Source: Tragulus kanchil
Lineage: Eukaryota; Chordata; Mammalia; Artiodactyla; Tragulidae
Reading direction: 5' to 3'
DNA: 64,000 nucleotides
NCBI GenBank assembly: GCA_022376925.1
Contig: JAIOJX010000026.1
Coordinates: 201,290,400 to 201,354,399 of the forward strand
A program made the translations under genes and the position numbers. This document shows positions 47,638-58,695 of the stretch, piece after piece. Below the pieces are notes generated by a model. It saw nothing but the letters and a program-made list of their open reading frames with translations. It was not told where the DNA came from and did no database searches. Positions within the stretch are counted from its first letter, which is position 1; every line of letters begins with the position of its first letter.

Positions 47638-48625
47638 CTGTCCTGTGTGGGTTTCTGAACTCTGATATTGTTGTCAAATTTTATATAATATATATCTGAT
47701 GTCTTTGCCATATCTGGCTTGATATATTTTGTATCTGCCTAAAGGTTTAGATTTAGGTTTTTGTGAACACTATTTGGTTAGGCCAAGAGCTTACATATTT
47801 GGTTTCAGGTAAAAAACCAGGGGTTTTCAACTTATATAATGATAACTGTCCCCAAATATATTTACATGTTGTGTTTTACCACTTAGAATGCACTTTTTCT
47901 ATACTACTATAAGTCAGATCCTAGCCCAGGTTACAAAATCTACATAAAACTTAGCTTAATTAATGAGCTAATAGTCAAATTCTGTGCCCTGGAAACCTAG
48001 GGCCAAAAATTCAGGGAGGAAGATGAAAAGAAAAAAGGAAAAAAAAGCATCTTGCTTCTGGATCTAGAAGCAGCTCTAAGGAAAATTCTGAAGTGGCTGA
48101 CCTTTGCCCTGACATTCTTCTAACTACCTTTCTGATCCCCCTTTGTAGGGCTTGTTCTTCTCCTGATCTCGCAATTCTTTGCCATATTCTGAGTCTTCTT
48201 CACATTAGTCTACCCAGGCCTCATCCACTCAGGATGCCCACGAGGATCACCTTCCCCTAGCCCACAGTTCAGTCACCAGTCACCTTTCATCAAAGGGTCA
48301 GACAGAAGGCGCAAGGAGAGAAATCGGACGGAGCTAAGACACAAAGTGTGCCTACAGCCCTTCCAGTTTTATTTGCATTACTTAAAAATGTTGGTAAATA
48401 TCACAAATGCTTTAAAGGGGGGAGGTTTGAAGATTCTTATAATTTGGAGAGAGAAGGCCTACCACAGTGACGGGAAAGCCCGTGCAGGAACAGGACACTC
48501 TTTCAGATCGCGCCCTCTAATACAGGGCCTTTCCCTCACAGGACAAATGTGACGCTCCACTTCAGAAGCCAGGCTCTTCACAGGCCCCAGGGTTTATGGC
48601 TTTTCCCTCAGCGTCACGCAGGGGG
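47638..48625. other. MYB intron 14 stretch, nothing recognised
   Basis: No mobile element or exon recognised. The part 48100-48300 is more C/T-rich and 48440-48625 carries several CpGs, but I see no motif that supports a function. Confidence 0.5.
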
Positions 48626-49278
48626 ATGGAGGGGAGAGCCCTGCAGGTGGCTGGGGCCTGGGTTATTTATGTTGGGAACCGCTTTAAATAATTTAAAGGA
48701 GAAAATTTGCATTCTTATTTACATTTGGCTCAGGATTCTTTTGGAATTTGTTGTATTTTATCAACATACACCTACCTCAGAAAAAGGGAAATCTCTTTTG
48801 ATATTAAAAGCCGAGAGCAGATGTTCAACTAGAGATTAGCCACATAACATTGACAGTTGAGTTTCTTATTCTGATAGTCAAATGTGTTGTAATTCTTTTC
48901 TAGCTATCTAATTTCAAACTTCATTGAAAATCTAAACAAGGTCTGCGCTTTGGTGGCTTAATAAGGAACCAGAACAGACAAAAGTTTTGAAAGTAAACTA
49001 TACCAATTTTTAAATAAAACCTTTAATAGCAGAAGATGGAGATACTGTCATGTGTGAGTAATGATCTTAGTCACAGTAAGAAATGTTTTGGGAGCTTGCT
49101 CTAATAAAATTTTCAGTGAGTCTCATGAGTGGCAACAAGGAATTTTAGGATGTTTTTAGACATTGGGAGTTGTTTAAAAGCATCTCTACACTATGTCTAA
49201 AATGTTTCTTTTTTAAAACAAAACAGGACAATTTTTTAGTGAATGACTCTTAAGATACTAATGTTGCATATTAATTAC

Positions 49279-49386
49279 CTGCAAAGGACTCGCCAGAGAC
49301 CTGTTTTTAGGTATTGTAAATGCTTTGAGAACATTGTCTTCATCTTCTGATACTGGTGTCATTAAAACGGAACTTGTAAGAATATT
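49279..49386 (-). CDS. MYB: MYB exon 14
   Basis: 108 nt, 36 codons, phase 0/0: NILTSSVLMTPVSEDEDNVL then KAFTIPKNRSLASPLQ. It matches the conserved c-Myb segment with the acidic SEDEDN cluster before the C-terminus. Acceptor CCTTTAG before 49386, donor CAG|GTAATT after 49279. A second copy lies at 50373-50480 within duplication 16. Confidence 0.95.
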
Positions 49387-50372
49387 CTAAAGGGAAAGAG
49401 AATAATGTAAAGCTTAAATGAGGCAGGATGACTCAAGGGCTGACAGAATTCTAACACTTGAGAGAATAGATTACTCTGAACTGACACACATTAGCAGGAA
49501 AAAAAATGCAGGTTATCTCCCAGAAATTCTCTTCCCAGTGAGCTAAATGGAGAACTCAACGGCATTCTAACTCTAATTCCACTGTGGCAAACATCACTAA
49601 AAACAAAGAGCTTCGGGGTCCCATACGGTTCTAGGCATGAGGCAGGCACTCAAAGCATCTGCTAAATGAATGAATAAATACATGCTTTTAAAATGAAAGA
49701 TTTACTTTGCCCTTCCCAGGAATGGAGGAGAGCCCTGCAGGTGGCTGGGGCCTGGGTTATTTATGTTGGGAACCGCTTTAAATAATTTAAAGGAGAAAAT
49801 TTGCATTCTTATTTACATTTGGCTCAGGATTCTTTTGGAATTTGTTGTATTTTATCAACATACACCTACCTCAGAAAAAGGGAAATCTCTTTTGATATTA
49901 AAAGCCGAGAGCAGATGTTCAACTAGAGATTAGCCACATAACATTGACAGTTGAGTTTCTTATTCTGATAGTCAAATGTGTTGTAATTCTTTTCTAGCTA
50001 TCTAATTTCAAACTTCATTGAAAATCTAAACAAGGTCTGCGCTTTGGTGGCTTAATAAGGAACCAGAACAGACAAAAGTTTTGAAAGTAAACTATACCAA
50101 TTTTTAAATAAAACCTTTAATAGCAGAAGATGGAGATACTGTCATGTGTGAGTAATGATCTTAGTCACAGTAAGAAATGTTTTGGGAGCTTGCTCTAATA
50201 AAATTTTCAGTGAGTCTCATGAGTGGCAACAAGGAATTTTAGGATGTTTTTAGACATTGGGAGTTGTTTAAAAGCATCTCTACACTATGTCTAAAATGTT
50301 TCTTTTTTAAAACAAAACAGGACAATTTTTTAGTGAATGACTCTTAAGATACTAATGTTGCATATTAATTAC

Positions 50373-50480
50373 CTGCAAAGGACTCGCCAGAGACCTGTTT
50401 TTAGGTATTGTAAATGCTTTGAGAACATTGTCTTCATCTTCTGATACTGGTGTCATTAAAACGGAACTTGTAAGAATATT
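50373..50480 (-). CDS. MYB: MYB exon 14, second copy (right copy of duplication 16)
   Basis: Appears identical to the exon at 49279-49386, with the same acceptor (TTTAG) and donor (GTAATT), 1,094 bases to the right. For the minus-strand gene this is the upstream copy. Because the exon is 108 nt and phase 0/0, splicing both copies would keep frame and repeat 36 residues. It is most likely an artefact of the assembly duplication; a genuine gene should have only one. Keep one copy in any gene model until reads are checked. Confidence 0.7.
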
Positions 50481-50869
50481 CTAAAGGGAAAGAGAATAAT
50501 GTAAAGCTTAAATGAGGCAGGATGACTCAAGGGCTGACAGAATTCTAACACTTGAGAGAATAGATTACTCTGAACTGACACACATTAGCAGGAAAAAAAA
50601 TGCAGGTTATCTCCCAGAAATTCTCTTCCCAGTGAGCTAAATGGAGAACTCAACGGCATTCTAACTCTAATTCCACTGTGGCAAACATCACTAAAAACAA
50701 AGAGCTTCGGGGTCCCATACGGTTCTAGGCATGAGGCAGGCACTCAAAAAGCATCTGCTAAATGAATGAATAAATACATGCTTTTAAAATGAAAGATTTA
50801 CTAAGTTCTGGTGAGAGAACTGTTTATTTCATAGAATGCTAAGAAATATTTTCGAGTTACAGATTAATG

Positions 50870-51115
50870 GTAGGATAGTCTAATGGTGACAAGAATGGAT
50901 TTAGAACTGAAGTTCTAATCCAGAACCACCACTTATAAGCTATAGAATCCTGAACAAGTGACTAGGCCTTCCCATGCCTCAGTTTCCCAACTAGTATAAA
51001 GGAAACGATAATGTTATCAACCTTGTAGGGTACCTGTGAGGATTAGATGAGTTAGCGCATCTCTTAGAAGATTACTCACCATTTAGTCCACACTTAATAA
51101 ATATTAGGAATTACT
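50870..51115 (+). mobile_element. MIR SINE
   Basis: TTATAAGCTATAGAATCCTG, TGCCTCAGTTTCCCAACTAG, CTGTGAGGATTAGATGAGTT, TTAATAAATATTAGG in forward MIR order, in MYB intron 13. Confidence 0.8.
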
Positions 51116-51229
51116 ATTATTTCCGATTCTTCATAAGAGAAAAGGGTAATCACTCAGAAATTACAAACTTTGAAAATGATGATTAACTAAGAGGAAAACA
51201 AAACCAAAACAAAACCAAACAGCTACCAA

Positions 51230-51760
51230 ATTATGAAAAGATACAGAGGAACGTATTAGCAAGTGAAAGAAGCTAGTGAGAAAAAGCTACATATTGTATG
51301 TCTATATTTTGTAAGAGGCAAAACTAGAGAATGTAAGAATATCAGTGGGTGCCAGAGGTTGTGGGGAGGGGGAAGGCAGGGATAACTAGACAGAACATGG
51401 AGGACTTTTAGGGCTGTGAAACTACTCTGCACAATACTACAATGGTGGATAAAGGTCAGTTATAAATTTGTCCAAATCCATAGAACATATAACACCAAGA
51501 GTAAACCCTAACATAAACTATGGGCTTAAGGGTGACAATGTGTCAATGTAGGATCATCAGTTGTAACAAGTGTAACTCCCTGGTCGGGGATGTTGCTAAT
51601 TGGATGTTGCTAACTAGGAGGCTTGTGCATACCTGAGGGCGGGAAAATATGGAATATGGAAAATCTCTGTATCTCCTGCTCAACTTTTCTACTAACCTAA
51701 GACTGCTCTGAAAAAAATCTAAGTCTCTTTGAAACAAAGGTCATAACAAGGGTAATGCAG
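51230..51760 (+). mobile_element. L1M-type 3' end
   Basis: GTGGGTGCCAGAGGTTGTGG, TGAAACTACTCTGCACAATA, CACCAAGAGTAAACCCTAAC, AAGACTGCTCTGAAAAAAAT in the order of an older L1 3' end. No open frame. Confidence 0.7.
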
Positions 51761-51881
51761 TATTGTGTATAATAAAGAGTATTTACTACATGTATTATGA
51801 TTAGTAATATGTTAGATGCAAAGACTTGGACACGGCTGAGCATGCTTGCACACACGCAGATGCTACACAAAACCAAATGGG

Positions 51882-52126
51882 GGGGGGCTTCCCTGGTGGT
51901 CCAATGGGTAAAGAGTCCGCCTTGCAGTCCAAGGGGCGCTGGTTCGATCCCTGGCTGGGGAAGATCCCACATGCTGCGGAGCAGGTGTGCCCAATTGCGA
52001 GCCAGTGCTCTCTCTCGGCCACTGCAGGGGGAGGCCCACACAGCCCAAAGAATAAAAATGGATGAAAATAAATAAAAAACCATAAAAGGGGCCAGAAATT
52101 TTTTTTTAATTAAAAAAAAAAACCCT
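51882..52126 (+). mobile_element. CHR-type SINE in MYB intron 13
   Basis: GGCTTCCCTGGTGGTCCAAT, GGTTCGATCCCTGGCTGGGG, GGGGAGGCCCACACAGCCC, A-rich tail. Perfect target repeat ACCAAATGGG (51872-51881 and 52127-52136). Confidence 0.92.
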
Positions 52127-52394
52127 ACCAAATGGGAGACAACTCATCAAGGAGGAAATCCAGGTATCCCCCACTATTCAATAGTTTGCACCATGTCATG
52201 AAAGTTCTACATTACTATGCATTTTCATGAAGCATTAACCAAAAGGAATCATAAGAGAATTTTTGCTGTTGTTTGTCAGCCTACCATTCTTGAGGCGACA
52301 CACACCCTGAGCAGTGAGAGTGGTGCCACACTTGGCATCAGGTGCCACAGCTGAGAACTGTGGGAGCATCTTTGCTTTATTTCAAAATATTTAT

Positions 52395-52800
52395 CTTGAT
52401 TCATTTTTTATTGAAGCATAGTTGCTTTAAAATATTATATTAGCTTCAAATGTACAACTTGGTGAGCCAGTATTTTTATAGATTACACATCACACAGAGT
52501 TATTATAAAATACTATCTTTCCTGTGCTATACATTGAAAGTGAAAAATGAAAGTGTTAGTCACTCAGTCATGTCCGACCCCTCGTGACCTCACGGACTGT
52601 AGCCCACCAGGCTCCTCTGTCCATGGCATTCTCCAGGTGCTATACATTATATCCCTGTAGTATTTATTTTATAACTAGGAGTCTGTACCTCTTAATCCCC
52701 TTCACTTATTTCAACTTCCTCCTAACCCTTCTTTCCTCTGGAAACTAGTTTGTTCTCTGTATCCGTGAGTCTGTTTCTATTTGTTTCTTTGTTTTGTTTT
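52395..52800 (-). mobile_element. L1 3' UTR, reverse orientation, split by a SINE
   Basis: TTTTTATTGAAGCATAGTTG, TTAGCTTCAAATGTACAAC, then after the SINE TATATCCCTGTAGTATTTA and ACTAGTTTGTTCTCTGTATC. Lies in intron 13. Confidence 0.75.
52536..52636 (-). mobile_element. Truncated Bov-A SINE nested in L1
   Basis: Reverse Bov-A fragment (AAGTGTTAGTCACTCAGTC, CGGACTGTAGCCCACCAGG). A perfect 12-base target repeat GTGCTATACATT flanks it (52524-52535 and 52637-52648), proving insertion into the L1. Confidence 0.92.
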
Positions 52801-53265
52801 CTTAAATTCAATTTATTTTTGCATCTGTTAGTAAGGTATGTCCTAATATAAACTGCTCTTTTGCTTTATGCCATTTTAGCCTACCAAAGCTTTCACAGGA
52901 ATGCTCTACTTTCAGATAGCAGGGGAAACACGTACTACATTTAGAAGACAAATAAGTACACAAAGAGACAATGCAAAAATTAACATTGTTTTCATGGATC
53001 TATGTATTTACATGCAGTAGATGTTTCAAGTGGCCAGAACTTTCAGTTCATGAGTGTATAAACAAATCTGCAATAGAACAGAGTCTATTTACAGCACATG
53101 AAGAAACTCTCAGTGTATACTCAACGTTAATGATAAGAAAATAATCATGTGAGAGAATATTGAGGAGTATGATGTACGAAAGAGTGCTGAAACCACAATG
53201 GCCCCACATGCCACACAGAGAATTCTGTGAGCCGCCAACATCTCATAACAGGGGCATGTACTTAC

Positions 53266-53376
53266 TGGCACGTCTGCCACAGGTGATGCCTGTGTGAACA
53301 GCTGAGTGTTCAGACTCTCCCCTTCCCAGTGGTTTGAGCAAAAGAAGTTTCCTGCTTTATCAGTTGGAGATTCCAC
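53266..53376 (-). CDS. MYB: MYB exon 13: EVES region
   Basis: 111 nt, 37 codons, phase 0/0. Starts VESPTDKAGNFFCSNHWEGE and ends SPVADVP. Joined to the Glu that ends exon 12 it forms the EVES motif, whose SP serine is a known phosphorylation site in c-Myb and whose surroundings take part in intramolecular regulation. Acceptor TTTTAG before 53376, donor CCA|GTAAGT after 53266. Not affected by duplication. Confidence 0.95.
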
Positions 53377-53574
53377 CTAAAAGCAAACAGGAAGTGCTTT
53401 GTTGGTTCCAGAGCTGGAACTTGCCATGAAACAGTTACACTCACGAGTCAATTTCTGTAGGATCAATAAAGCCTGAGGTGCTAATATGTAGCCTGGTACA
53501 TATTGTCAGCAACATGGTACTGTATAATTGAAATTTGCAAACAGAGTAGAACTTCAATAATGTCACTGGAAAAA

Positions 53575-53740
53575 AGGTAAATATGTGAGGTGATGGATAT
53601 GTTAATTAACTCAATGGGGGAAGAATCCTTTCACAACAGACACGTATATAAAAACATCACATTGTACATTTTAAATGTCTTAAAATATTATTTGTCAATG
53701 GCATCTCAGTCAAGCTGAAGAAAAAGTCAATCTCTTGCCG
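53575..53740 (+). mobile_element. L1 3' end fragment in MYB intron 12
   Basis: GTGAGGTGATGGATATGTTA, ACATCACATTGTACATTTTA, TTTGTCAATGGCATCTCAGT in L1 tail order. Confidence 0.7.
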
Positions 53741-54234
53741 ATGTCTTAACCACTTATCCTTATATGAAAATAAATTCAAGAGTCACTGTACCTAACCTGT
53801 TGGAAATCCTTCTTGACTCAAACTAAAACTTTTACCTTGACAAATTAGAGTCCCATTTTTTTACACTATAAATTGAAGAACCATTATTTCATTAGTTTCA
53901 ATTTTCCATGATGTCCAACAATTAACTATGTATCAATCAGTCATCTAACCATCTTTATATCAATTATTTTTAAAAGTACATTACAAAGCTACTTCCTTCT
54001 CTTTCCTTTATCCTCTCTAGCATGTTTTCTGTTCAAACAGGAAGGAAACAGAAGTGGCTTGACTTCCCAATTACAAGGTGGCATGTTTATAGCCTAGCAG
54101 TGCTTTGTAACTGCATCTTATATGAAACTATTATATGAAAAGTGGTGTCACACAGTGCCCATGCCAGACACATCTAACTGCCCACAGGGAATAAAGGCAG
54201 CAAGGCTGTTCTTTTCAAAGGATCCCAGGTTTAC
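53741..54234. other. MYB intron 12, nothing further recognised
   Basis: Ordinary AT-rich intron sequence downstream of the L1 tail. A known optional exon (13A in other mammals) could lie in introns nearby, but nothing here can be identified as such. Confidence 0.4.
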
Positions 54235-54360
54235 CTCTTGTTTGATCTTCTTCAGTAAAGGTGGCCCATTTTCTTGAAACTCAGCAATGATCCCAGATTC
54301 ATCAGATTCCTGTTTGATCACATCCTGTAGGTCTTCTACTAGATGAGACGGTGTCTGAGG
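54235..54360 (-). CDS. MYB: MYB exon 12: SUMO-acceptor motifs of the negative regulatory domain
   Basis: 126 nt, 42 codons, phase 0/0. Starts PQTPSHLVEDLQDVIKQESD and ends PPLLKKIKQE. Two copies of the SUMO consensus (hydrophobic-Lys-x-Glu) are visible, VIKQE and KIKQE; these correspond to the two Lys residues at which c-Myb is known to be sumoylated, which lowers its activity. The second motif sits at the very end of the exon. Acceptor CTTCAG before 54360, donor GAG|GTAAAC after 54235. Confidence 0.96.
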
Positions 54361-54451
54361 CTGAAGGGAAGATTGGGTACATTCGCATCAGATGAAAATT
54401 TCTGTCTGTATTAATAAACCAACTAAATCCGAAAACTTCACTAGAACTTAC

Positions 54452-54566
54452 TAGCACCTTCAGGGGACCATATTTAATTTCTTGAGCTGCAAGTGCATGC
54501 TTGAATGGTGTAGGAGTTCTTGGAGAGCTTTCTAAAATTGACCTTTTGATAGCTGGAGTTCTGAAG
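54452..54566 (-). CDS. MYB: MYB exon 11
   Basis: 115 nt: one base completing an Ile codon (AT|C) then 38 codons, FRTPAIKRSILESSPRTPTP followed by FKHALAAQEIKYGPLKVL. This is the most conserved segment of the negative regulatory region across MYB, MYBL1 and MYBL2, with TP and SP phosphorylation-type motifs (SSPRTPTP). Acceptor TTTGAAAG before 54566, donor CTA|GTAAGT after 54452. Only 91 bases separate it from exon 12. Confidence 0.96.
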
Positions 54567-54928
54567 CTTTCAAAAGAAAACAAGAGTTGGTTCAATATAA
54601 AAGAACATATGTCCCTTATGTTTTTCTATTAAATTTAGTATTTTCTATTAAATACATTAAGTTCTTATTGATATGAAATAAGGTAAGTTGATGGATCATA
54701 TACACACTGTTAAGGAAAAGATAATGTGTATATCACATATTTCCAAATATTTCAAAATATCATATTCCAAAACTAAGAGCATTAAAATATTTCTCATCTT
54801 TCTTTAATCATCTGAAAACACAGGTAGTGCCCCTAAGCCTTTAAAATGATAAGCATTATAAAATCTGGTATTATTTACATATCAACTTTATCTATTCATT
54901 ATCTTTTATCTTCCCACAACAGAAAAAA

Positions 54929-54963
54929 AATATATATATATATATGTATATGTATATATATAC
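54929..54963. repeat. (AT)n microsatellite in MYB intron 10
   Basis: Run of TA dinucleotides with two TG interruptions, between exons 11 and 10. Confidence 0.9.
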
Positions 54964-55576
54964 CTTTTAAAATGTATTTATTGTATTGGAAATGACAAAA
55001 TTTGCAGTTTTAAAAGGTTTCTTATAATTCATATTGATGTTCTCTGCCATTTTTTTGAATTGCTTAAGCCTTTATTGAATGTAAATAATGGCTTGCATTC
55101 CTTAACTTCTAACCATATAATTTTCCTGGGGATGGCAAAACAGGTCCAATGTATAGATAAATTTCAAAAAGTAAAAGCAAAATTTAAAAATATGAATTAA
55201 GTAAAAAGCTGAATTCACTCTGAAGTTTAAAATCAGAGAGGATATGAAGTTGAAAATTTTGTTTTCAGTGAAAAAGATTTACTGAACAAACAGAAAAACT
55301 GAATGGAAAAGTTTTATTAAAACTACTTCTGCATATATAGGAAGTTCTGAAGTGAACTACAAAAGACATTTTACTTTATTCTCCCCTTTTCCACCTCTTG
55401 CTGGTTCTAACATGCCTAGGACAGACATATTCAAGGTGGAAATATCCATGACTATGTACATAAAAGTAGATCAGTAAAATTACACACATATAAGTAGATT
55501 AGACATTTAGGGACTATATTCCATTAATTAATTTTAAATACATAAAATAGATAATTTTTTTGAAATAAGGACTTAC

Positions 55577-55716
55577 ATAGTATTTTCCTTTTGAGTTTTC
55601 ACAGTCTGGTCTCTATGAAATGGTGTAACAGTCAATTTATGACCATTGAGAGGGGTGGAAGTTAAAGAAGGCATTTCCAAGTCTAAGTTTTCATGGTTAT
55701 TGGAAGTATTTAGGAA
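55577..55716 (-). CDS. MYB: MYB exon 10
   Basis: 140 nt: 46 codons plus two bases (AT) of a codon split with exon 11. Starts FLNTSNNHENLDLEMPSLTS and ends DQTVKTQKENT. It finishes the leucine-zipper-like region and begins the negative regulatory domain. From memory the human protein has TVTTPFHRD where this reads TVTPFHRD, so one Thr codon seems to be missing; this could be a lineage difference. Acceptor TTTAG-type (TTAG before 55716), donor GTAAGT after 55577. Confidence 0.95.
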
Positions 55717-56699
55717 CTAAATGCAGGAAGAAAGAAAAAATACTTATATTAAACAGTGATTTCTTACTCAGCCCAATTTAAAAATCACATGATGTTAACA
55801 AGTAGGTATGTTTTACTGACCCACTACATGAAATAAGAATGATGTTAACAAGCAAATAGTGTTTTATTTCAATTTAGCACCCAAGATTTGGAATATGATT
55901 TCCAAGAAATGAAATCTAGAGTCAATGCTGTAAAACTTGCAAAACCCTAAGAAAACATTCTCAATCAGTGATACTTGTCACTAACAAGAATGAGATGCAC
56001 TTTTTGTTAAAGTGTTGAAGTGAGTTTTTTGGAACATAGTCACTGTTTATTTCTTTCATAGTTTTTTTTCCTCTTTAGCCATCTATGAAACATCGCTCTA
56101 TGAAATTGACATTATGTGAAAAATTCTTGAATAATAAGCTGTATCTCTCAGAAATGATGTTCTGGAAAAGCAGTAGGTGCTCCACAACAGATTCTAAGGC
56201 CAAACAAATGTGGAAAACACAGTGCAAGCTCCTCCTGGAAATTCACACTGGACATGAGTGTATTAAAAACTTTGGGAGGTCCTACAGCAAAGAAATTATT
56301 TTAGTACTATTTGATTCAGTGTTTCCCAAACTTATATACCTGATCTTTTTCGGGAATATCATTAAAGTCTTGCAGAACTAATTAAGCCCTGAACAGTTTG
56401 GAAAATACAGCAAAAAATAAGATCTTTTTTTTTTTTTTTGTGGGTGTATCATTTGCTCATACTTAAAGCTATTCTTAAAACAGACTCAGACATAATTGGG
56501 AAAATGGTTTAAAGAGTCATTAAATTAACTTCAAATATTTTCATAATTAAGGAATGCAATCTTTGGTAAGAATTATAATTTCCGTGTCTTAAAAAATCTG
56601 TATGAAACAAGAATATTCACTGGCAAAAAAATGTGCTAGTAAAATATTATGGCATGACTCAGAAGAGCCAATGTTGAGAAACTGAAATTAAAAAAATAT

Positions 56700-56990
56700 A
56701 CGTTATTAAAAACAGACATGGACAGTAGACATATGGACATCTTGGGGAATGAACAGTGGGTGGGAGGCATAAAGGAAGTAGCATGAAAACCTATACTATC
56801 ATATGTGAAAAAAATAGCTATTGTTATTGTGCTGTGAGAAAAGGGGATCCTGCAGGCGTGCCGTGCGATGGCCTGGAGGGGTGGGATGGGCAGGATATAC
56901 ATATGACTAATCTGGGATCATACATATCTATAAACAACAAAACTCTGTAAAAGTAAAAAGTAAAATAAAAAATTTTAAAATGTACATTAT
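56700..56990 (+). mobile_element. L1 3' end fragment in MYB intron 9A/10
   Basis: AACAGACATGGACAGTAGAC, GAGGGGTGGGATGGGCAGGA, CATACATATCTATAAACAAC, AAATAAAAAATTTT tail. The last ~40 bases resemble the tail at about 1140-1200. Confidence 0.65.
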
Positions 56991-57503
56991 TTTTCTTAAG
57001 CATTTGTTCCTCATTTTCTTTCAAAACTTTTCCACTTAAAGATGGATACGAGCCTGTAAATTGTCTAGTTGTAGCTCAAATATTACCTAAATATAATTTG
57101 GTTCCCTCTTCCCCTGGGTCAGTGAATCATGTAATAATAAGTGAACAAAAGAAGCAGAAAATCTGTTAAAAGTTTTTAAAAGGAGGGAAAGGATGGGAAA
57201 GAGGAAGCAATAGAAATGTTAAACTCCAGTGTGGAAGGAAATAAATGCACATCCCATGCAACTAAACATCTTTCGAATTACCAAAAAGTCAAAGAGAGAA
57301 TTATGGCAAAATCATCACTCAGCCTACAGACAGCCTAAATTCTGGGAGGCAGTATGACTTAGCAACAGCTACAGGCAACAACGGAACGAAATCAGTGAAG
57401 ACAAGAGTCATTAGTCATTTGTTCCAAAGGATTAGTTTCTAGATTATTAAGGCTCAGGTGTCTGTTGAAAACTATCAACAGCTGTGCAGAAATTGCGGTC
57501 TAC

Positions 57504-57866
57504 CTGCGAAGGGGAGAAGGGTAGGCTTTTGACAGGGGACCGCTTGGGAGTTGAACTGCTGACGTCAGCAAGTATCAAGGAGCTAGAGTGTCCCGCGGCC
57601 AGGGGGCTGGCCCGGCCCCGCCTTTTTCGAAGGATGACCTGTGGAATTGTGCTGGACCTCGGAGAAGAGAAGGGCTTGGGCAGGTCAAGTGAACCCTCAC
57701 TCGACGTGCGTCTGTTCACCCTCGTGCTAGGCTCTCCAGCGGGTCTATTCACACTGCCCTCTCTCTGCTGAAGCTGGAGGGCTTTGCCTGCTTGGTGTTG
57801 GCTAGGTGACAACTCTGCTTCTTCAAAGAATTCAAAACTGCTGCGATCACCCCACGATGAAGCATC
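57504..57866 (-). CDS. MYB: MYB alternative exon 9A (121-residue insert of the long isoform)
   Basis: Exactly 363 nt, 121 codons, open throughout and phase 0/0, between exons 9 and 10. Begins DASSWGDRSSFEFFEEAELS and ends with STPKRSPVKSLPFSPSQ. Mammalian MYB is known to have a 363-nt optional exon here (9A) that makes the ~89-kDa isoform by inserting 121 residues before FLNTS; the match in length, phase, position and content is complete. Acceptor TTTCAG|GAT is good; donor CAG|GTAGAC is weaker than those of neighbouring exons, as expected for an optional exon. The SP-rich and RKRRGR stretches are possible phosphorylation or basic contact sites (inference). The same block is constitutive in the MYBL1 and MYBL2 relatives. 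Confidence 0.93.
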
Positions 57867-58414
57867 CTGAAACAATGTGGGAGGCGCAGAACTTTGAGAC
57901 AATGTGTGCATGATGTGTGCCATCACCTGAAACACAGCACTGAGAAAGAGATGCTGAATGCGAAGAAAACACCTGGCCTGCTTGCTGACTTCCTGAAAAA
58001 CAGTTTGGGGATGAACAGGTGCTCTGGTACACTGTATGGTGCGTCTCCCAAGCTGCCTCGAAGCTGGCCCTCCTGGGCTCCGCAGGAAGCTCCAGGGACT
58101 CTCTTATTTGCATGCAGTTCAAAGCAAAAAGAAAACCTTTTTGATGGCACATTTTGGTAATGTTCATTCTCTGTCTGATGGGGATGCAGTAAATGCTTTT
58201 TAACCAAATGGGGAACAAAGGAAATGAATTGTCTGCTTTTGTGATGCTGAACTCAGGTGTGTTTCACCAGAGACACTTTTTGTCTCAGTGAACCAGTTGA
58301 GACTGGTAATCCATATTCAGTATTTCGTGGAGAAAGCCATGTACCACCAATGAACTTATTACCACTTCAGATACATTGGAAGATTGCTTTAAGTTCTAAG
58401 TGAACGTAATTCTT

Positions 58415-58695
58415 TTTTTTTTTCTTTTAATTTTGGCCTCCTTTTATTGTTTTCTTTTATTGATTTATTTTCATCCATTTTTATTCTTTGGCCTGTGTGG
58501 GCCTGCCATTGCAGTGGCCTGTCTCGTCACAGAGCACCGGCTCTGAGAGCATGTGCTCCAGAGTGCTGACTCATAATTGGACACACTGGTCCAGTCGCTC
58601 TGCGGCATGTGGGATCTTCCCTGGCCAGAGATCGAACCAGTACCCCTTGCACTGCAAAGTAGACTCTTTAGCCACTGGACCACCAGGGAAGCCCA
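58415..58695 (-). mobile_element. CHR-type SINE, full length, in MYB intron 9
   Basis: Reverse orientation, from the T run through TTTGGCCTGTGTGGGCC, CACAGAGCACCGGCTC, GATCGAACCAGTACCCC to CCACCAGGGAAGCCC. Perfect 13-base target repeat GAACGTAATTCTT (58402-58414 and 58696-58708). Confidence 0.95.

Larger units (their letters stand above)
48626..50802. repeat. Direct duplication 16 (copies 48626-49706 and 49722-50802), duplicates MYB exon 14
   Basis: Two 1,081-base copies, offset 1,094, linker 49707-49721. Both copies hold all of MYB exon 14 with its splice sites. Small differences: GGAGGGGAGAG versus GGAGGAGAG, and an A-run difference near 50748. Confidence 0.95.

Noticed and set aside
51697..52131. 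A 144-codon open frame on the minus strand
   Set aside because: Most of it is antisense to the CHR SINE at 51882-52126, and such SINEs routinely give open frames on both strands.
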